Counted from the first letter of the stretch, positions 35,881-48,089 are shown. The stretch is 64,000 nt of DNA from Imbricaverruca yamaguchii (GCA_034440575.1 JAOTOL010001462.1:386001-450000), one strand, 5' to 3'. The notes: a model not told the origin generated them from the letters alone. Numbers and translations are program-made.

Positions 35881-36256
35881 GTCTGGTAGCGCACGATTGC
35901 TGTCGGCGAGCTTCCAAATTGTTTCGAAGTCACGGGAGTTCATTCGTGCTTGGGAGTCTTGCGTGTGGGGGCGTTTCTTGCGCGAGGTGTTATTCATTTC
36001 AATTGTGAAGCTGGGCACGTAGGATTGGTGGCTATTTGCGTGATTGTTTATGTTGGTTACCGTTTGAGGACATACACGGAATATTATTTAAGCAATCTGG
36101 CCTGGTGAATGGTTGAGTAATATGACTGCAGCCAAACAGTGATGCCATCTAAGGGAGTGAGTGTTTTGGCCTGAAGAAGTGCTACTCTGTGATGACAAGT
36201 CAAATACAGTTTTATTAAAATCGTGGTTCATTATTGAACCTCAAGCTTGTGAAGAA
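35880..36256 (+). promoter_or_regulatory. Probable Hook promoter and 5' UTR region
   Basis: The stretch directly upstream of the Hook start codon. CpG is still frequent at 35885-36060 (GGGGGCG, TTGCGCGAGG) and then drops sharply, the pattern expected where an unmethylated promoter meets a methylated gene body. No TATA box is obvious. The transcription start is not determined, and an upstream noncoding exon cannot be excluded. Confidence 0.4.
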
Positions 36257-36295
36257 ATGGAGTCCGATCAGCTATGCCCCAACCTACTGAAATGG
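36257..36295 (+). CDS. Hook: Hook-family dynein adaptor, coding exon 1
   Basis: The exon encodes MESDQLCPNLLKW and stops at a consensus donor, TGG|GTAAGC, in phase 0. Hook proteins begin with a short leader and an LC-x-x-L-x-x-W segment, the first helix of the N-terminal Hook domain. That domain binds dynein light intermediate chain in the cytosol; the rest of the protein is coiled coil with a C-terminal FTS/FHIP- and cargo-linked region. The start is the first in-frame ATG after an in-frame TGA at 36158, with none between. The ATG context is AAGAAATGG. Exon 2, 3.1 kb downstream, continues the domain in the same phase. Alone this exon would be too short to call; the join to exons 2 and 3 makes it convincing. 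Confidence 0.88.
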
Positions 36296-36692
36296 GTAAG
36301 CTTCAAGCTTGTGTAAAGTTCGATTTATGCTTTTGCAGGGAATCATGCATGCCAAGAAGAAAACTCGTTCTACTTACCTAGGTACTCAGTTATAATTTGT
36401 TCACAAAGTTGGGTGGATTATATCACTTGCTGAATACTGAGTTGACATCACCAAAGAAGTATTGACATGGTGCATGCTTGTGAATTCTTCATGCTTCATT
36501 TCCAACAATATACCCTGCTTATTAGTATCATGCTTATGCTTTTCATCATTGGTATGACATCAAGGATTGTGATGACAAATATCCCTTATTGTAATTCCAG
36601 ATAGTGATTACCTATGATGTGCTAGGCACCTACGTTATACAATACCAGTTCATAGCATACCTAGGCATTTGTGCCATTATCATTGGTATCAG

Positions 36693-36729
36693 TATCGTTT
36701 AATACAACAAAATGTTGTATTAAACGATA
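36693..36729. repeat. Perfect inverted repeat, 16-bp arms, 5-bp loop
   Basis: TATCGTTTAATACAAC, loop AAAAT, then its exact complement, inside Hook intron 1. Confidence 0.9.
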
Positions 36730-37637
36730 TTGCAATTGCATTTGGTAAGTCTTTTGATGTTGAGTAAACCCAGCACCTGGTATATTGAGGGTCATACATT
36801 TCGTCTCATGCGGTATCAGTATCCTCATCTTAGGTACCTCTCAAAGCACACAATGGTTATAAGTATGCAACAGTGTTAAAATAATGGTCTTTCATTAGTT
36901 GAGATGTCAAAATGAGTACACTATGGTGCCAACATTTTGCATGCAAACCATACCCCTGAACATAACTTATAAGTTCTCAAACACAATCCTAAGCCCAACT
37001 AGCCAATCAAAGACAATATTCATCAAATAGCATACTCATACATGAACCATTTTCCTTTGTTTTGAGATGCCTAATTTAGGTTTTACTATTTTAGCAATGG
37101 TGCTGCAAAATACCTTTCCTTTTCAACTCATTGTATAATAGACCACATCATAGGCAGTCCTACCTGAAATTGTGCTAAGAGATGTTTGGGTATTTTTGTG
37201 TTGAAGGGCATTTTCTTTTATAATAATTTTCCTTTAGAATATCTCTATGAAGGTTACTAACATGATTTCACACATTATTTTTTGTGCAAATAGAACATTT
37301 TTTGCTGATTTTTAAAACCATTTCTATTTATTTTATGTTGCATAACTCAAAGCCATGTTTTGGCATTATTTTGCTCACAACCTAAAAAGTAATCATTTTC
37401 ACAGAAAAGAAGTGGTCCCATCATCTTGGTCACCTTCATGAACATGGTATTCTCCCCACAAAATATCAAAATACCATTTAAGACAAATTTACCATTGTTT
37501 GTGCATCATAATTTGCAATGGTATGCATCATCATTATATTTATTAACAGATACTGTTAGAAATTAGACATGAAGATATAATAACTCATAAAATACAATGT
37601 CAATAATACAAAGTGGAGTATTCAACCTTATTTTGCA

Positions 37638-37803
37638 GGGGATGAGTAGTCTAGGGATAAGATAAGCATCTCGCAATCAAAAGATTGTGGGTTGAAGCCT
37701 CACCTGTTGCTACTCTTTCACCTGTGACCAATCGGCATGAAATATTGGTGATGCTACATGACTCAACTGTTGATGTGTTGTAATACCAATAACCAACCAA
37801 CCA
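37638..37803 (+). mobile_element. SINE family B, copy B5 (CpG-decayed)
   Basis: tRNA-like head GATGAGTAGTCTAGGGATAA, B-box-like GTGGGTTGAAGCCTC, body GACCAATCGGCATGAAA, tail AATAACCAACCAACC. Flanks CCTTATTTTG and CCCTATTTTG look like a target duplication. It is closest to B1, but most CpG positions of B1 are TG or CA here. Confidence 0.85.
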
Positions 37804-39385
37804 CCCTATTTTGTAAACATTTTATCACTGGTATGCAATGGTCTCAGAACATGGTTTTAAGGACCAAAGCATTTTAAACAGCACTATTTCCGTGGTGATT
37901 TCTATATCTGCTGTGCTTATTTTGACTTCTCACACCTAAATAGAAATCTGTATTTTAACATTGTGCCTCATAGAATATGGAGGGAAATTTGTCTTTCAAC
38001 CTGTGCCATTAGAATCTCAATTTCCACTTTCCAATGGATCTTGAGCACTTACTTCATCACAGAGCAGTTTATTGTGGAACAGCTCCATCCAACATCAAAG
38101 TTTCAAAATGGAGGTAATTTCCTGTAGAAGGTGACACCAAATATCCATGTGCAGCTTATCTTCTGACCCTGTGCTTGTTTTGTGCATTTCTATGTTGGTA
38201 GGCACCTATCCAGCTGCACAATGCATATTTTACACCTTTGGTGGTGCTGTTCAAAATGTGTTCGATTGGTGGAGCTGTGTTCTTTGCAAAAGATGTGATG
38301 GGGAAGTCATTGTTAATCTATCAGAAAACATCAATATCAATGTATTGGAATAGCATCATCCACGTCTTTGTCATAATCACAGTGTGATAGAACCAGAAGT
38401 TCCTTGTGTTATTTTGCTTTTCTGATTGCCTTTGGATGCTGGTTCCAAAAGGATCTAGCACATCCTTTGTGCCTTTCTGTGAACATGAGTATACTTTGCT
38501 ATTCCCATGTACCAAGGAATCAAAATAAAACAATTTTGGTGATATTTTTAAGAAGCCACCTACCCCATTGGCCACAGATGTTGATTTATGATAATTATTT
38601 TGTGAGGGAGGCAATGGGCAAGCACAAATGTATTGTGGGTCCATTCTCCATCAGGTCAATTGTTCAAAGTTGAAATTATTAGGGATGGGGCTAATGTCCA
38701 CATTGAGGCAGCACTTTCTCTCTAAAATATATAGAACAGTTTGCATCATTGGCTCATTCCTCTCAGCTTTTTCGTGGCACTTGGCACAATCTTGCAGCAG
38801 GGGAAGTTTTGTAGTTCATAGCACAATTAAGCATGTCAATTTGTTTTAATGGTGATGCTAGAAATATGTCCAAACGTGCTTGGAATATAAAGCATTTTGC
38901 AGATGTTCCTTGTTGTAATGAGTAATGTGAGCAAATATCATGTGAAGCCTGGTATGAATCCGGTTCTTTAGCTTACACAAATTTAAGTCCTTAGATTGTA
39001 GATGATGGGTTAATTTTTCTTTTGGCTTTTTGGTCCTAAAATATTTGCCTTTCCCTCTAATATTTTGGCTGCCATCCCTCCGACCAAACAAAGGAGCATA
39101 GTATATCTTGCAAGGCACTCTTCATTCAGTTTTGACCCTGTATTAGATCAGGAATTGTGTTGTATTCTCTGGCTATTCTTCTGATCAGATTGAATGAGGC
39201 TCAGTCGGTGTTCCATTTCCATGTAACCATTTATATCAGGGGCCTTGACTGTCAAGTGCCGTACACTGACGGGATGATTTTGCCAACTTAGTATGCACTG
39301 AAGTTGGTTGCATGCATGGTTCTTTGCGTGCGTGGTTCTTCTCTGCAAGCGTGCATGGTTCTTATTCTGTGCTCTTCTGTTTCAG

Positions 39386-39471
39386 CTCGCGACGTTTGAT
39401 GCTGGGGCAAAAGTGACAAAGCCATCAGACATAAGTGACGGCGTCGTCATAGCGAATGTGCTTCATGCAAT
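39386..39471 (+). CDS. Hook: Hook-family dynein adaptor, coding exon 2
   Basis: 86 nt between a strong acceptor (GCTCTTCTGTTTCAG) and a perfect donor (GTAAGTA). It enters in phase 0 and leaves in phase 2. The exon encodes LATFDAG, then KVTKPSD, then ISDGVVIANVLHA. Hook family members carry the same arrangement: W-x-x-TF after exon 1, a short polar loop, then the conserved L-x-[ND/SD]-GV-x-[ML/I]-A-x-VL helix of the calponin-homology-like fold that contacts dynein light intermediate chain. The last two bases, AT, join the first A of exon 3 to make Ile, the residue expected after this helix. Girdin/Daple proteins share the fold but differ at this segment, so Hook is preferred. Confidence 0.92.
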
Positions 39472-39684
39472 GTAAGTACAATTACTCTAATGACATGTAA
39501 TGACATGCTTGTCTATTTCTGGCGGCGATGCTACGTCGTGGTCCAGGAGTTCAAATGACGACGGGGTAGCGATATGATTCTTGCACCTGTCCGACCGCAT
39601 GGCATAAAGCACGTCCATTCAACCATCGCATTACGGGAGAGGGTTATTTCGACCCCTGTGTTGTCTAAGCTAGGTCATACGCTA

Positions 39685-40060
39685 CTAAACCAACTTCTGT
39701 CTCGGGGGGTCTTTTATGCCTCCTAAGGGTTTCCGCGGACAATAAGAAAAACGGCGCGCGGTAGCGCGCTGAAATTTTGCGCGCCTTTCCCCACATTAAT
39801 TTGACATGTTGGAAAATTTTGAGGTCAGGATTCACGTTCACTGAGTTATTCAAGGTCAAGTTAGGTCACCTTAAAAATCACTTCCAGTTGCCACGCTTTA
39901 ACGGGTAAAGATATTTCAGTTGAACTTCAGCATTTACGTGACCTTAGAGACTCAACAACATGAGCCAAATGAATTTCTGAATTACTCCATTTAAGTTTAC
40001 CTATAACATTGTTTCTCGGTGCACTTCGCTCATTAGGAAAAAGTAAAAAAATCGAAGACG
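39685..40060 (-). mobile_element. MITE family D, worn copy D6
   Basis: Starts with a decayed end (CTAAACCAACTTCTGTCTCG), then ACGGCGCGCGGTAGCGCGC, CACATTAATTTGACATG and CCACGCTTTAACGGGTAAAG, all in family order. The far end is not found. Confidence 0.75.
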
Positions 40061-40639
40061 CAATATTTTCCAAATTTGTAAAAAGAAAATAGAACATTTA
40101 TTTGTGGATAACCTCTTGATAATATTTTTTTTCAACTATTTTTTGGTTGTATTTTTTTATAGTATATTTTATTGATAATCTTGTTGAAATGCGATATTTT
40201 CCTATGATTGATGAGGGGGTGGACAGAAATAGACATGCAGTCTGTTAATGTCACGAAGCTCAGGCAAAAGTCAGTCAGGTCACGATCCCGTTATCAGTCA
40301 GGTCACGATCCCGGCATCAGCCAGGTCTCTATCCCGTCATCGGCGGGGTTACATTCACGTCACATTACGTTTTTATACGTATATTGTAGCATTTATCAAA
40401 AACATCATGTACTCGGAGCTAGTGTTTTATATTGATTTGGGCTGCGATATGAATTGGACATCGATAAGGAACTGCATGCGACTTACGGTTAACGTTTTCC
40501 AGATTTTTTAACGTATAATAAATGCGTGAGCTCAAGTTACACAAACAACCACCACCATTTTGGCGTTAAAACTGCTTGAGAAGCAGGTCAGCTGAAGAAG
40601 TTGTTTAAAAACATATGATGTTTTTAAAGCGTGTGATTC

Positions 40640-40735
40640 ATCTTCATTGATTTCATTGATTTATTCATTGATTGATTGATTCATTGATTGATTCATTGAT
40701 TGATTCATTCATTGATTCATTCATTTATTTAATTG
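40640..40735 (+). repeat. (ATTGATTC)n-type microsatellite
   Basis: Mixed ATTGATTGATTC and ATTCATTG units over about 95 bp. Confidence 0.9.
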
Positions 40736-40739
40736 AAGA

Positions 40740-41700
40740 CATGCATGAAAATATGGATTTTTAGGCTTACCACCGTGGTGAATCTTATCTTTTAACTTGT
40801 CCGGGTGATAACCGGCACCTACCTGGTTTGTTTACTTGTGTTCATTTGCGTATTTGGTCGGTTTGAAGCCCAGGCTCAGCCAATACAATTAGTTTAACTA
40901 GAATATACTCCACTGAGGAGTTCCGTTTCCCTAGAGACCATATTGTGCATTGTGGTCTGTTTATTCCGATTTATTGGACACCATTCTGTTGTGTATTAAA
41001 TAACATGACAGAAGTGAGTTTGTGTACTCCTGATACTTTTTCAAACTTCAGAAATTCTGTCAATCGCTACATATAACTATATGCCACCTTAATACTGTAT
41101 TATTGTATAATGCCCACTACGGAACACTCGACAGAGGTCCGAAATTACCGCCACTAAAGTTATTGGGATTCAACAGGGTTGTGTTGATTTGGTGGGTTGA
41201 ACTGATTCAGAACGTGGTGTAAGACTTTGACAATCCATGTGTACATGCTTTTCTTGAGCAATAATCCTCTATGCCAATTTGCATCTACTTCTCTAGTTTT
41301 TATGCGTGCAGTACAGGGATTTTGCTAAAGAAAAAAAAAACACTGCCGGTTTGTTGGTAGCAAAATTTTATTTTACTGTTAAGTCCTGTTATCACTGGTT
41401 AAAGCTACTGCGGAAGTGCGTAGCCATAGGACGGCACCCCCACATCGTTGGCAAAACATTGTCATGCAAATATCTGGATGATGTCCAAAAATCCACTTAT
41501 CAGGTGTCGTTCCGCTTCATTTAAGCACTAGAACGGTGGATGCTGGTCTTGACAGAGGCGATCTTGACAGAGGGTGTGTGTGCCTTGTACAAAATGACGG
41601 TCACTGGCAGTCCAGCGGTGTAATTTGATGCTGCATCATGATGACATTCTTGATGCTTAATATGCATCAGCAATACCCGTGATTTTAGATACATAGCCAT
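40740..41700. other. Intronic stretch, nothing recognised
   Basis: AT-rich sequence in Hook intron 2 with no frame or repeat worth calling. Confidence 0.3.
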
Positions 41701-41705
41701 CTAAA

Positions 41706-41882
41706 TTTTGTCTGTTTATTGGGTGGTTCACTACACACTGTATGCACATTCACGGATAATGGCGCCGCCCACACTGGCGCCGCCGCGTGGTTGGGAAATG
41801 TCCCGATCGTTGCGGGTATCGAACACGGGACCTTTGGTATCCACAGCCCAACACCTTAACCACTCGGCCATCCCCGCCCCAG
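41706..41882 (-). mobile_element. SINE family A (tRNA-Ser/Leu-like head), copy A1
   Basis: On the minus strand: A-box-like GATGGCCGAGTGGTTAAGG, B-box-like CCGTGTTCGATACCCGC, then CATTTCCCAACCACGCGG, GGCGCCGCCATTATCC and the tail CCCAATAAACAGAC. The distance between boxes suits a long-variable-arm tRNA. Confidence 0.85.
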
Positions 41883-43124
41883 CAATGCCATATTGAATAT
41901 GTATGCACCACGTTTAAAAAGGAGAAATGGGGTACTCATGAGTGCATTTAGGCGAAATAATAGATAGGTGTCAATTATCCCACATCACAGGCGAAGTACG
42001 CGCTGAGCATATAGCAGTGGAGCAAAATCGTGGAATATGATTCGTGTTTTCATCACGTGTGTTTTCCTCTGCTGATGATCGTTGGGTAATGCAAGCACAC
42101 GACCAATGCGGCCCACGCAATCCCATATATCTCATATGCTATGCTGGTCTTGCTTTTATGTGTTCGGTTCTTCCTAGTTGGTGATTTAAATTAGTAATTG
42201 GATCTTTCAGAATGATCAGGAAGAAGCTGTGTGTAAGCTAAGTTCCCATTCTAAACGTTTTAAAAGTGTTCATTGAGGAATACCTGATACGAAAGAGCGC
42301 CTATGCTGCATTGATTTGACAAATACCTTAGAAATGTACAAATGTAATATCCGTGGCTTGTGTGCCCAGTGACAACTCGACTCTGAGTGAAAGGATTCAT
42401 TTGATGACAAATAGGCATGCTAAATAAGCGATTTGAGTTTACCGCCGTTACACGTGTTGTATTGTTACTTGATGGCTTCGCGCCTCTCCCGTGGATTATG
42501 CAGTGACATCAATGTGCGTGCGATATCGCGGATTTCGCTCGATTATTTATCTAGTGCACTTCAATCTGTAAACTGTTTATGTAGCCAGATGCAAATTAGC
42601 TACTCCCAGTTTCCATCATAACGCATTTCAGTTTCGCGCACCGCAGTGCCCAACGGTTTATTATTGATTCAGAAAACTCAGCATATTCGAACCAAACTAA
42701 GGCTGTAGATTATCGTTTGGTTGCGTTTTGGAATGGGAATACTGTATAGCATCTACACAGTGACATGCATAGGTATCTCTAAGAATGTTTGCTATTTGGC
42801 TGCTCATTGTAGCTAGCAAACAAAAGATGCATTTCCATCCGCTAAATTCTAACTTTAGCACTTCAATTCATCAAGACTGGCGCGGCAGTGTATGTAGCTG
42901 TAGAAGCGTCTCGTTAGCGCAGAGCACCAACAAATCCGGTGTTTGCGTCACCGTTGCCTCCTCCAGACCGTGCATATCGCGAAAGAAAGCGAGCTCGCCA
43001 CGCTGGCCGACCGTGGCGTCGGTGTTTGAGTTTCTGGTGATCAGATTATCGAGTGAAGGTGGTGGTCACATTGGCGGCCAGGTGTCGACCTGTGCCGCTC
43101 TGACCGCTGCTGATCCCCATCCGT

Positions 43125-44100
43125 ACGGCTGCCATCGTGATCATCTGTGGTCGGCGTCGTCCCGCAGATAACGTGCTGCGCCAGCCCGTCTCCTTGCTGT
43201 CGTGATCATCTGTGGTCGGCGTCGTCCCGCAGATAACGTGCTGCGCCAGCCCGCCTCCTTGCTGTCGTGATCACCTGTGGTCGACGTCGTCTCGCAGATA
43301 ACGTACTGCGCCAGCCCGCCTCCTTGCTGTCGTGATCACCTGTGGTCGGCGTCGTCCCCGCAGATAACGTGCTGCGCCAGCCCGTCTCCTTGCTGTCGTG
43401 ATCACCTGTGGTAGACGTCGTCCCCGCAGATAACGTACTGCGCCAGCCCGTCTCCTTGCTGTCGTGATCACCTGTGGTCAGCGTCGTCCCCGCAGATAAC
43501 GTACTGCGCCAGCCCACCTCCTTGCTGTCGTGATCACCTGTGGTCGGCGTCGTTCCGCAGATAACGTACTGCGCCAGCCCGTATCCTTGCTGTCGTGATC
43601 ACCTGTGGTCGGCGTCCCCGCAGATAACGTACTGCGCCAGCCCGCCTCCTTGCTGTCGTGATCATCTGTGGTCGGCGTCGTCCCGCAGATAACGTGCTGC
43701 GCCAGCCCGTCTCCTTGCTGTCGTGATCACCTGTGGTAGACGTCCCCGCAGATAACGTACTGCGCCAGCCCGCCTCCTTGCTGTCGTGATCACCTGTGGT
43801 CGACGTCGTCCCCGCAGATAACGTACTGCGCCAGCCCGCCTCCTTGCTGTCGTGATCACCTGTGGTCGGCGTCGTCCCCGCAGATAACGTACTGCGCCAG
43901 CCCGCCTCCTTGCTGTCGTGATCACCTGTGGCAGACGTCCCCGCAGATAACGTACTGCGCCAGCCCGTCTCCTTGCTGTCGTGATCACCTGTGGTCAGCG
44001 TCGTCCCGCAGATAACGTACTGCGCCAGCCCGCCTCCTTGCTGTCGTGATCACCTGTGGTCAGCACCGTCTCGCAGATAACGTACTACGCCAGCCCGTAT
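43125..44100. repeat. Minisatellite, 65-66-bp unit, about 15 copies
   Basis: Units hold CAGATAACGTACTGCGCCAG, CTCCTTGCTGTCGTGATCAC and TGTGGTCGGCGTCGTCCC. The minus strand shows 22-residue false protein repeats where the unit is exactly 66 bp. It lies within Hook intron 2. Confidence 0.96.
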
Positions 44101-44104
44101 CCCG

Positions 44105-45488
44105 GAGCAGGCGCATCATGCAGGGCCAATATTAGCTGCTGGTATTGGAGTCCATATAAATTAACCCTGCACCTCTCGAAACAAAAACAAACTTAATTTC
44201 TTTGTTTGTTCTGGTAATTTGTTACACCTTTAAAAGCTGTTCAGACAATTATATGATATCGGAGGAATTATATGAGGTGGGAACAATGTAGCAAACAAAT
44301 ACGAACATCGTTTGTGAAGATAATTGGAACGAATACTAAATGGGGAGGGGGTTCACACATTTTGGTAAGAGTGCCCTCAAGTGACCAACTAACGAATGCT
44401 AAAAGCAATGCAAAGGCGAATACAGCCAAAATTAGCAGGTAAAAACCCTATTTAAAATATTGAATAGAAGCCGTATGAATGCAATGTGTCCATACCCGAT
44501 TGATGACCATACTCCTGTTGCCCAGACATCCTGTACTCAATCGCTGTCGCTATTGCTCCAGCTATCCCCCGGGCTTCCTGCTCGTTTCCAGCCAAGTGAT
44601 CGGGCGCTTACACCACGAGGTGTTTGGCGAAACATATCGAATAAAACGGCGAACACAACGATGCCTGGGAGCAGCCGCTACCAAAGTTTCGAGGCTTCGA
44701 CCACTTCCATGGACCATGCTCAACAAAATGCGTAGGAGTTCCAGTCAGCCTTGCCTAGCGGAGGCGTCCGCTCAACATATCAACAATGTCTTCACGTGAG
44801 AAGCGCGTTAAGTAAAAGTTAGGAATTGTAAGTGACGTATCCTGCGGAGAGTTAGTTTGAACTTGAAGTCTGCCTGTAAAACAGTTTTTTAAACTACCCT
44901 ACCCGTTATGAGTGCAACAAAATGACGTCATATCCTATTAAATTTGAAAATATTAGCAACAAAAATTTGCGTAGCAGACCAGCAAACATGAACAACAGAT
45001 TCACGTGTTGTTTTAAGCGCCATAATCAATATTAGCTCAGTAAATTGCATAGGTGTGTATTAGACTACGCGGGAATGTGTGCATTGTGGACGGTAATCTA
45101 TGCATATAATACAAGTTGTTGGAGTTACACGCACTCGATCCTAGTCAATAATCTGTAAACAGCACACTCACATCTGTCTTAGTTTGCTAACATGTTGTCC
45201 TTCTGCCGGAAATGTTTATTTCTATTACCAAATGGAAGCTGTTTGTTCAGTCCCGAAAGGCGACATATTCACGGCAGAATGTAGGTTGGTGTTTGCGCTG
45301 GCATAACATAATCTTAGCGCATGGCACGACAAAACAAATGCACATTCCTGAGACTGTGGATAATTACATGTACAATGACACATTTAATTGGCAAGTTCCA
45401 CCATTAGTTTTCAGTTTCTCGCTTCTAGCTTGGCGAGTTACCCCGACTCTGCTATTGATGCAGTTTTCATACACTAAAACTTCCGCAA
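44105..45488. other. Intronic stretch, nothing recognised
   Basis: Open + frames at 44460-44800 show no domain. The remainder is AT-rich and featureless. Confidence 0.3.
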
Positions 45489-45489
45489 T

Positions 45490-45672
45490 TATTGTTTGTT
45501 TATTGGGTGATTCACGACGAACTTTGTGCACATTCACGACTAATGGCGCCGCCCACACTGCTTCGCCGGTGGGTCGTGGGATTGGGAAATGTCCGGATCG
45601 GTGCGAGTGTCGAACCCGGGAACTTTGGTACCCATAGCCCAACGTCTTAACCACTCGGCCACCCACACCCAA
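45490..45672 (-). mobile_element. SINE family A, copy A2
   Basis: Minus strand: GGTGGCCGAGTGGTTAAGAC (A box), CCGGGTTCGACACTCGC (B box), then CATTTCCCAATCCCACGACC and GGGCGGCGCCATTAGTCG. Flanks ACTTCCGCAATTAT and ACTTTCGCAGTCAAT resemble a target duplication. Confidence 0.9.
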
Positions 45673-45799
45673 ACTTTCGCAGTCAATGCGCCCCTAAACT
45701 ACAATACAATACAAACATTTAAACCACGGGGTGAATCCTCCAGGCTGAAACGAAAACAACACGAGTCCGATTTAAGCTCCAAAGTCGCGAAGTCGGTGC

Positions 45800-46180
45800 T
45801 GTCGAGGACGTTCGGCGTGGCGACTGCCGCGTCGGTAGCGGCGCGGAACCGCGGTCGGCTGGCGGCGACACGGCGGCGGTCGCGCCCGCCGCCGTCTGTC
45901 CGCGGGTGAGCACTGTCGCAATGTGCGATCCGGCGGAGATGGCACCGGCGCGGTCTCGCACCGGTCGCGTGCCGATCGTGAGGAGAAAACGCCGCCGCTG
46001 CCGGACCCGGCCCGCCCGTCGATTGGCGATAAGATTGGCGGCGTCCGTCGGCGCCGGGCACGGAATCGGAATCGGAACGCCGCGCCGCGATGGCTGGGCG
46101 AAAACGACGCTCGACGCCATTCTCCCGCTGCTGCGCGGATTATGCGTGGGCACCCGAGGGGAGCAATCGCAGGATATCTC
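45800..46180. other. CpG-rich patch in Hook intron 2
   Basis: Dense CG dinucleotides (GGCGGCGGTCGCGCCCGCCG near 45869) with all frames loosely open. Its translations are Arg/Ala-rich and unconvincing. Possibly an unmethylated island or alternative promoter. Confidence 0.35.
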
Positions 46181-46506
46181 AAGCGTGCGCCGATTGTGTA
46201 TGCTAGAGAGCTGCGCCCTGTCCCCGCTCGTGCTTTGTATGGAGTTGCCGCCTACTCTCTCGGAAGTCTGGGAGATCTTTGTGCATCCAGCTATCAGCCC
46301 TTTGTTGGCGATCAGTTTGGCATCGGTGCTTCCACCCTGCATTTGACTGATTATCCGAGGCTTTCACAAGCAGCAACGTCGGCTCCTCCGAGAAGTTGGT
46401 CTGACAATGTTGATCGGTACCGTCGGTTAGCCCGCACCATGTTGCCACGGTGGAAGCTCTTTGTGCCAGCGTCTTTCACAACGATTCGTTCACCCATCCT
46501 GGTGGT

Positions 46507-46690
46507 CTCAGAAGCTCAGTCGGTCGGGCGTTGAACTCTCGATCGTAAATGGTGGGTTCGAATCCCACAACCCTCGAGATTACAGAGTTTACCCGCGACC
46601 AATCGGCGTGAGAGGTTGGCGACCCCTTGTGACACCTAGGAGTTGGATACGTCACAAAGTAGCTCGGGGTTCTTCCTACAACCCGATAGT
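46507..46690 (+). mobile_element. SINE family B, copy B6
   Basis: AGCTCAGTCGGTCGGGCGTT, anticodon region ACTCTCGATC, B box GGGTTCGAATCCCAC, body CGACCAATCGGCGTGAGAGG. It abuts the next minisatellite. Confidence 0.85.
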
Positions 46691-46714
46691 ACGTGGTCCG
46701 CCTCTACTCACGAT

Positions 46715-48085
46715 GATGATGCACCGGCAGTCTGCCCATCATCTGAGCAATGCGTGCTTACACCGGCAGTCTGCCCATCATCTGAGCAATGCGTGCTTAC
46801 ACCGGCAGTCTGCCCATCATCTGAGCAGTGCGTGCTCCCCCTCTACTCATGGTCATGGTGCACCGGCAGTCTGCCCATCATCTGAGCAGTTGCTTACACC
46901 GGCAGTCCGGTCTGCCCATCATCTGAGCAGTGCGTACTCCCCTCTACTCATGGTCATGGTGCACCGGCAGTCTGCCCATCATCTGAGCAGTGCGTGCTCT
47001 ACACCGGCAGTCTGCCCATCATCTGAGCAGTGCGTGGTTGCACCGGCGGTCTGCCCATCATCTGAGCAGTGCGTACTCCCCTCTACTCATGGTCATGGTG
47101 CACCGGCAGTCTGCCCATCATCTGAGCAGTGCGTACTCCGCCCCTACTCATGGTCATGGTGCACTGGCAGTTAGTTACTTGTTTTGGGCATGGCTACTAC
47201 ATGGTTGCCCACCGGCAGTCTGCCCATCATCTGAGCAGTGCGTGCTCCCCCTCTACTCATGGTCATGGTGCACCGGCAGTCTGCCCATCATCTGAGCAGT
47301 GCGTGCTCCCCCTCTACTCATGGTCATGGTGCACCGGCAGTCTGCCCATCATCTGAGCAGTGCGTGCTCCGCCCCTACTCATGGTCATGGTGCACTGGCA
47401 GTTGCTTAGTTATTTGGGCTTAAGGGCGCCCTCTACTACATGGTCATGGTGCCCACCGGCAGTCTGCCCATCATCTGAGCAGTGCGTACTCCCCCCTACT
47501 CATGGTCATGGTGCACCGGCAGTCTGCCCATCATCTGAGCAGTGCGTGCTCCCCCTCTACTCATGGTCATGGTGCACCGGCAGTCTGCCCATCATCTGAG
47601 CAGTGCGTACTCCCCCTCTACTCATGGTCATGGTGCACCGGCAGTCTGCCCATCATCTGAGCAGTGCGTACTCCCCCTCTACCCATGGTCATGGTGCACC
47701 GGCAGTCTGCCCATCATCTGAGCAGTGCGTACTCCCCTCTACTCATGGTCATGGTTCACTGGCAGCCTGCTCATCATCTGAGCAGTGCGTACTCCCCCTC
47801 TACTCATGGTCATGGTGCACCGGCAGTCTGTCCATCATCTGAGCAGTGCGTGCTCCGCCCCTACTCATGGTGATGGTGCACCGACAGTCTGCCCATCATC
47901 TGAGCAGTGCGTGCTCCCCCCCCTACTCATGGTCATGGTGCACCGGCAGTCTGCCCATCATCTGAGCAGTGCGTGCTCCTCTACTCATGGTCATGGTGCA
48001 CCGACAGTCTGCCCATCATCTGAGCAGTGCGTACTCCCCCCTCTACTCATGGTCATGGTGCACCGGCAGTCTGCCCATCACGTGA
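46715..48085 (+). repeat. Minisatellite, ~61-bp unit with 34-bp short form, about 25 copies
   Basis: Core CACCGGCAGTCTGCCCATCA then TCTGAGCAGTGCG. The long form adds CTACTCATGGTCATGGTG. Two units (near 47170 and 47404) carry a family C-like TTAGTTATTTGGGC string. Confidence 0.96.
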
Positions 48086-48089
48086 GGAA

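Larger units (their letters stand above)
36296..39385 (+). other. Hook intron 1, strongly CpG-depleted
   Basis: GTAAGC at the left, pyrimidine tract and CAG at the right. The interior is AT-rich with very few CG dinucleotides from about 36.2 to 39.1 kb, while TG and CA are common. It contains SINE B5 and a repeat also seen at 60.26 kb. Open frames such as 38147-38353 (+) are taken as noncoding. Confidence 0.75.

Noticed and set aside
43125..44100. CRISPR-like regular array
   Set aside because: Units are contiguous with no unique spacers, lie in a eukaryotic intron and form an ordinary minisatellite.
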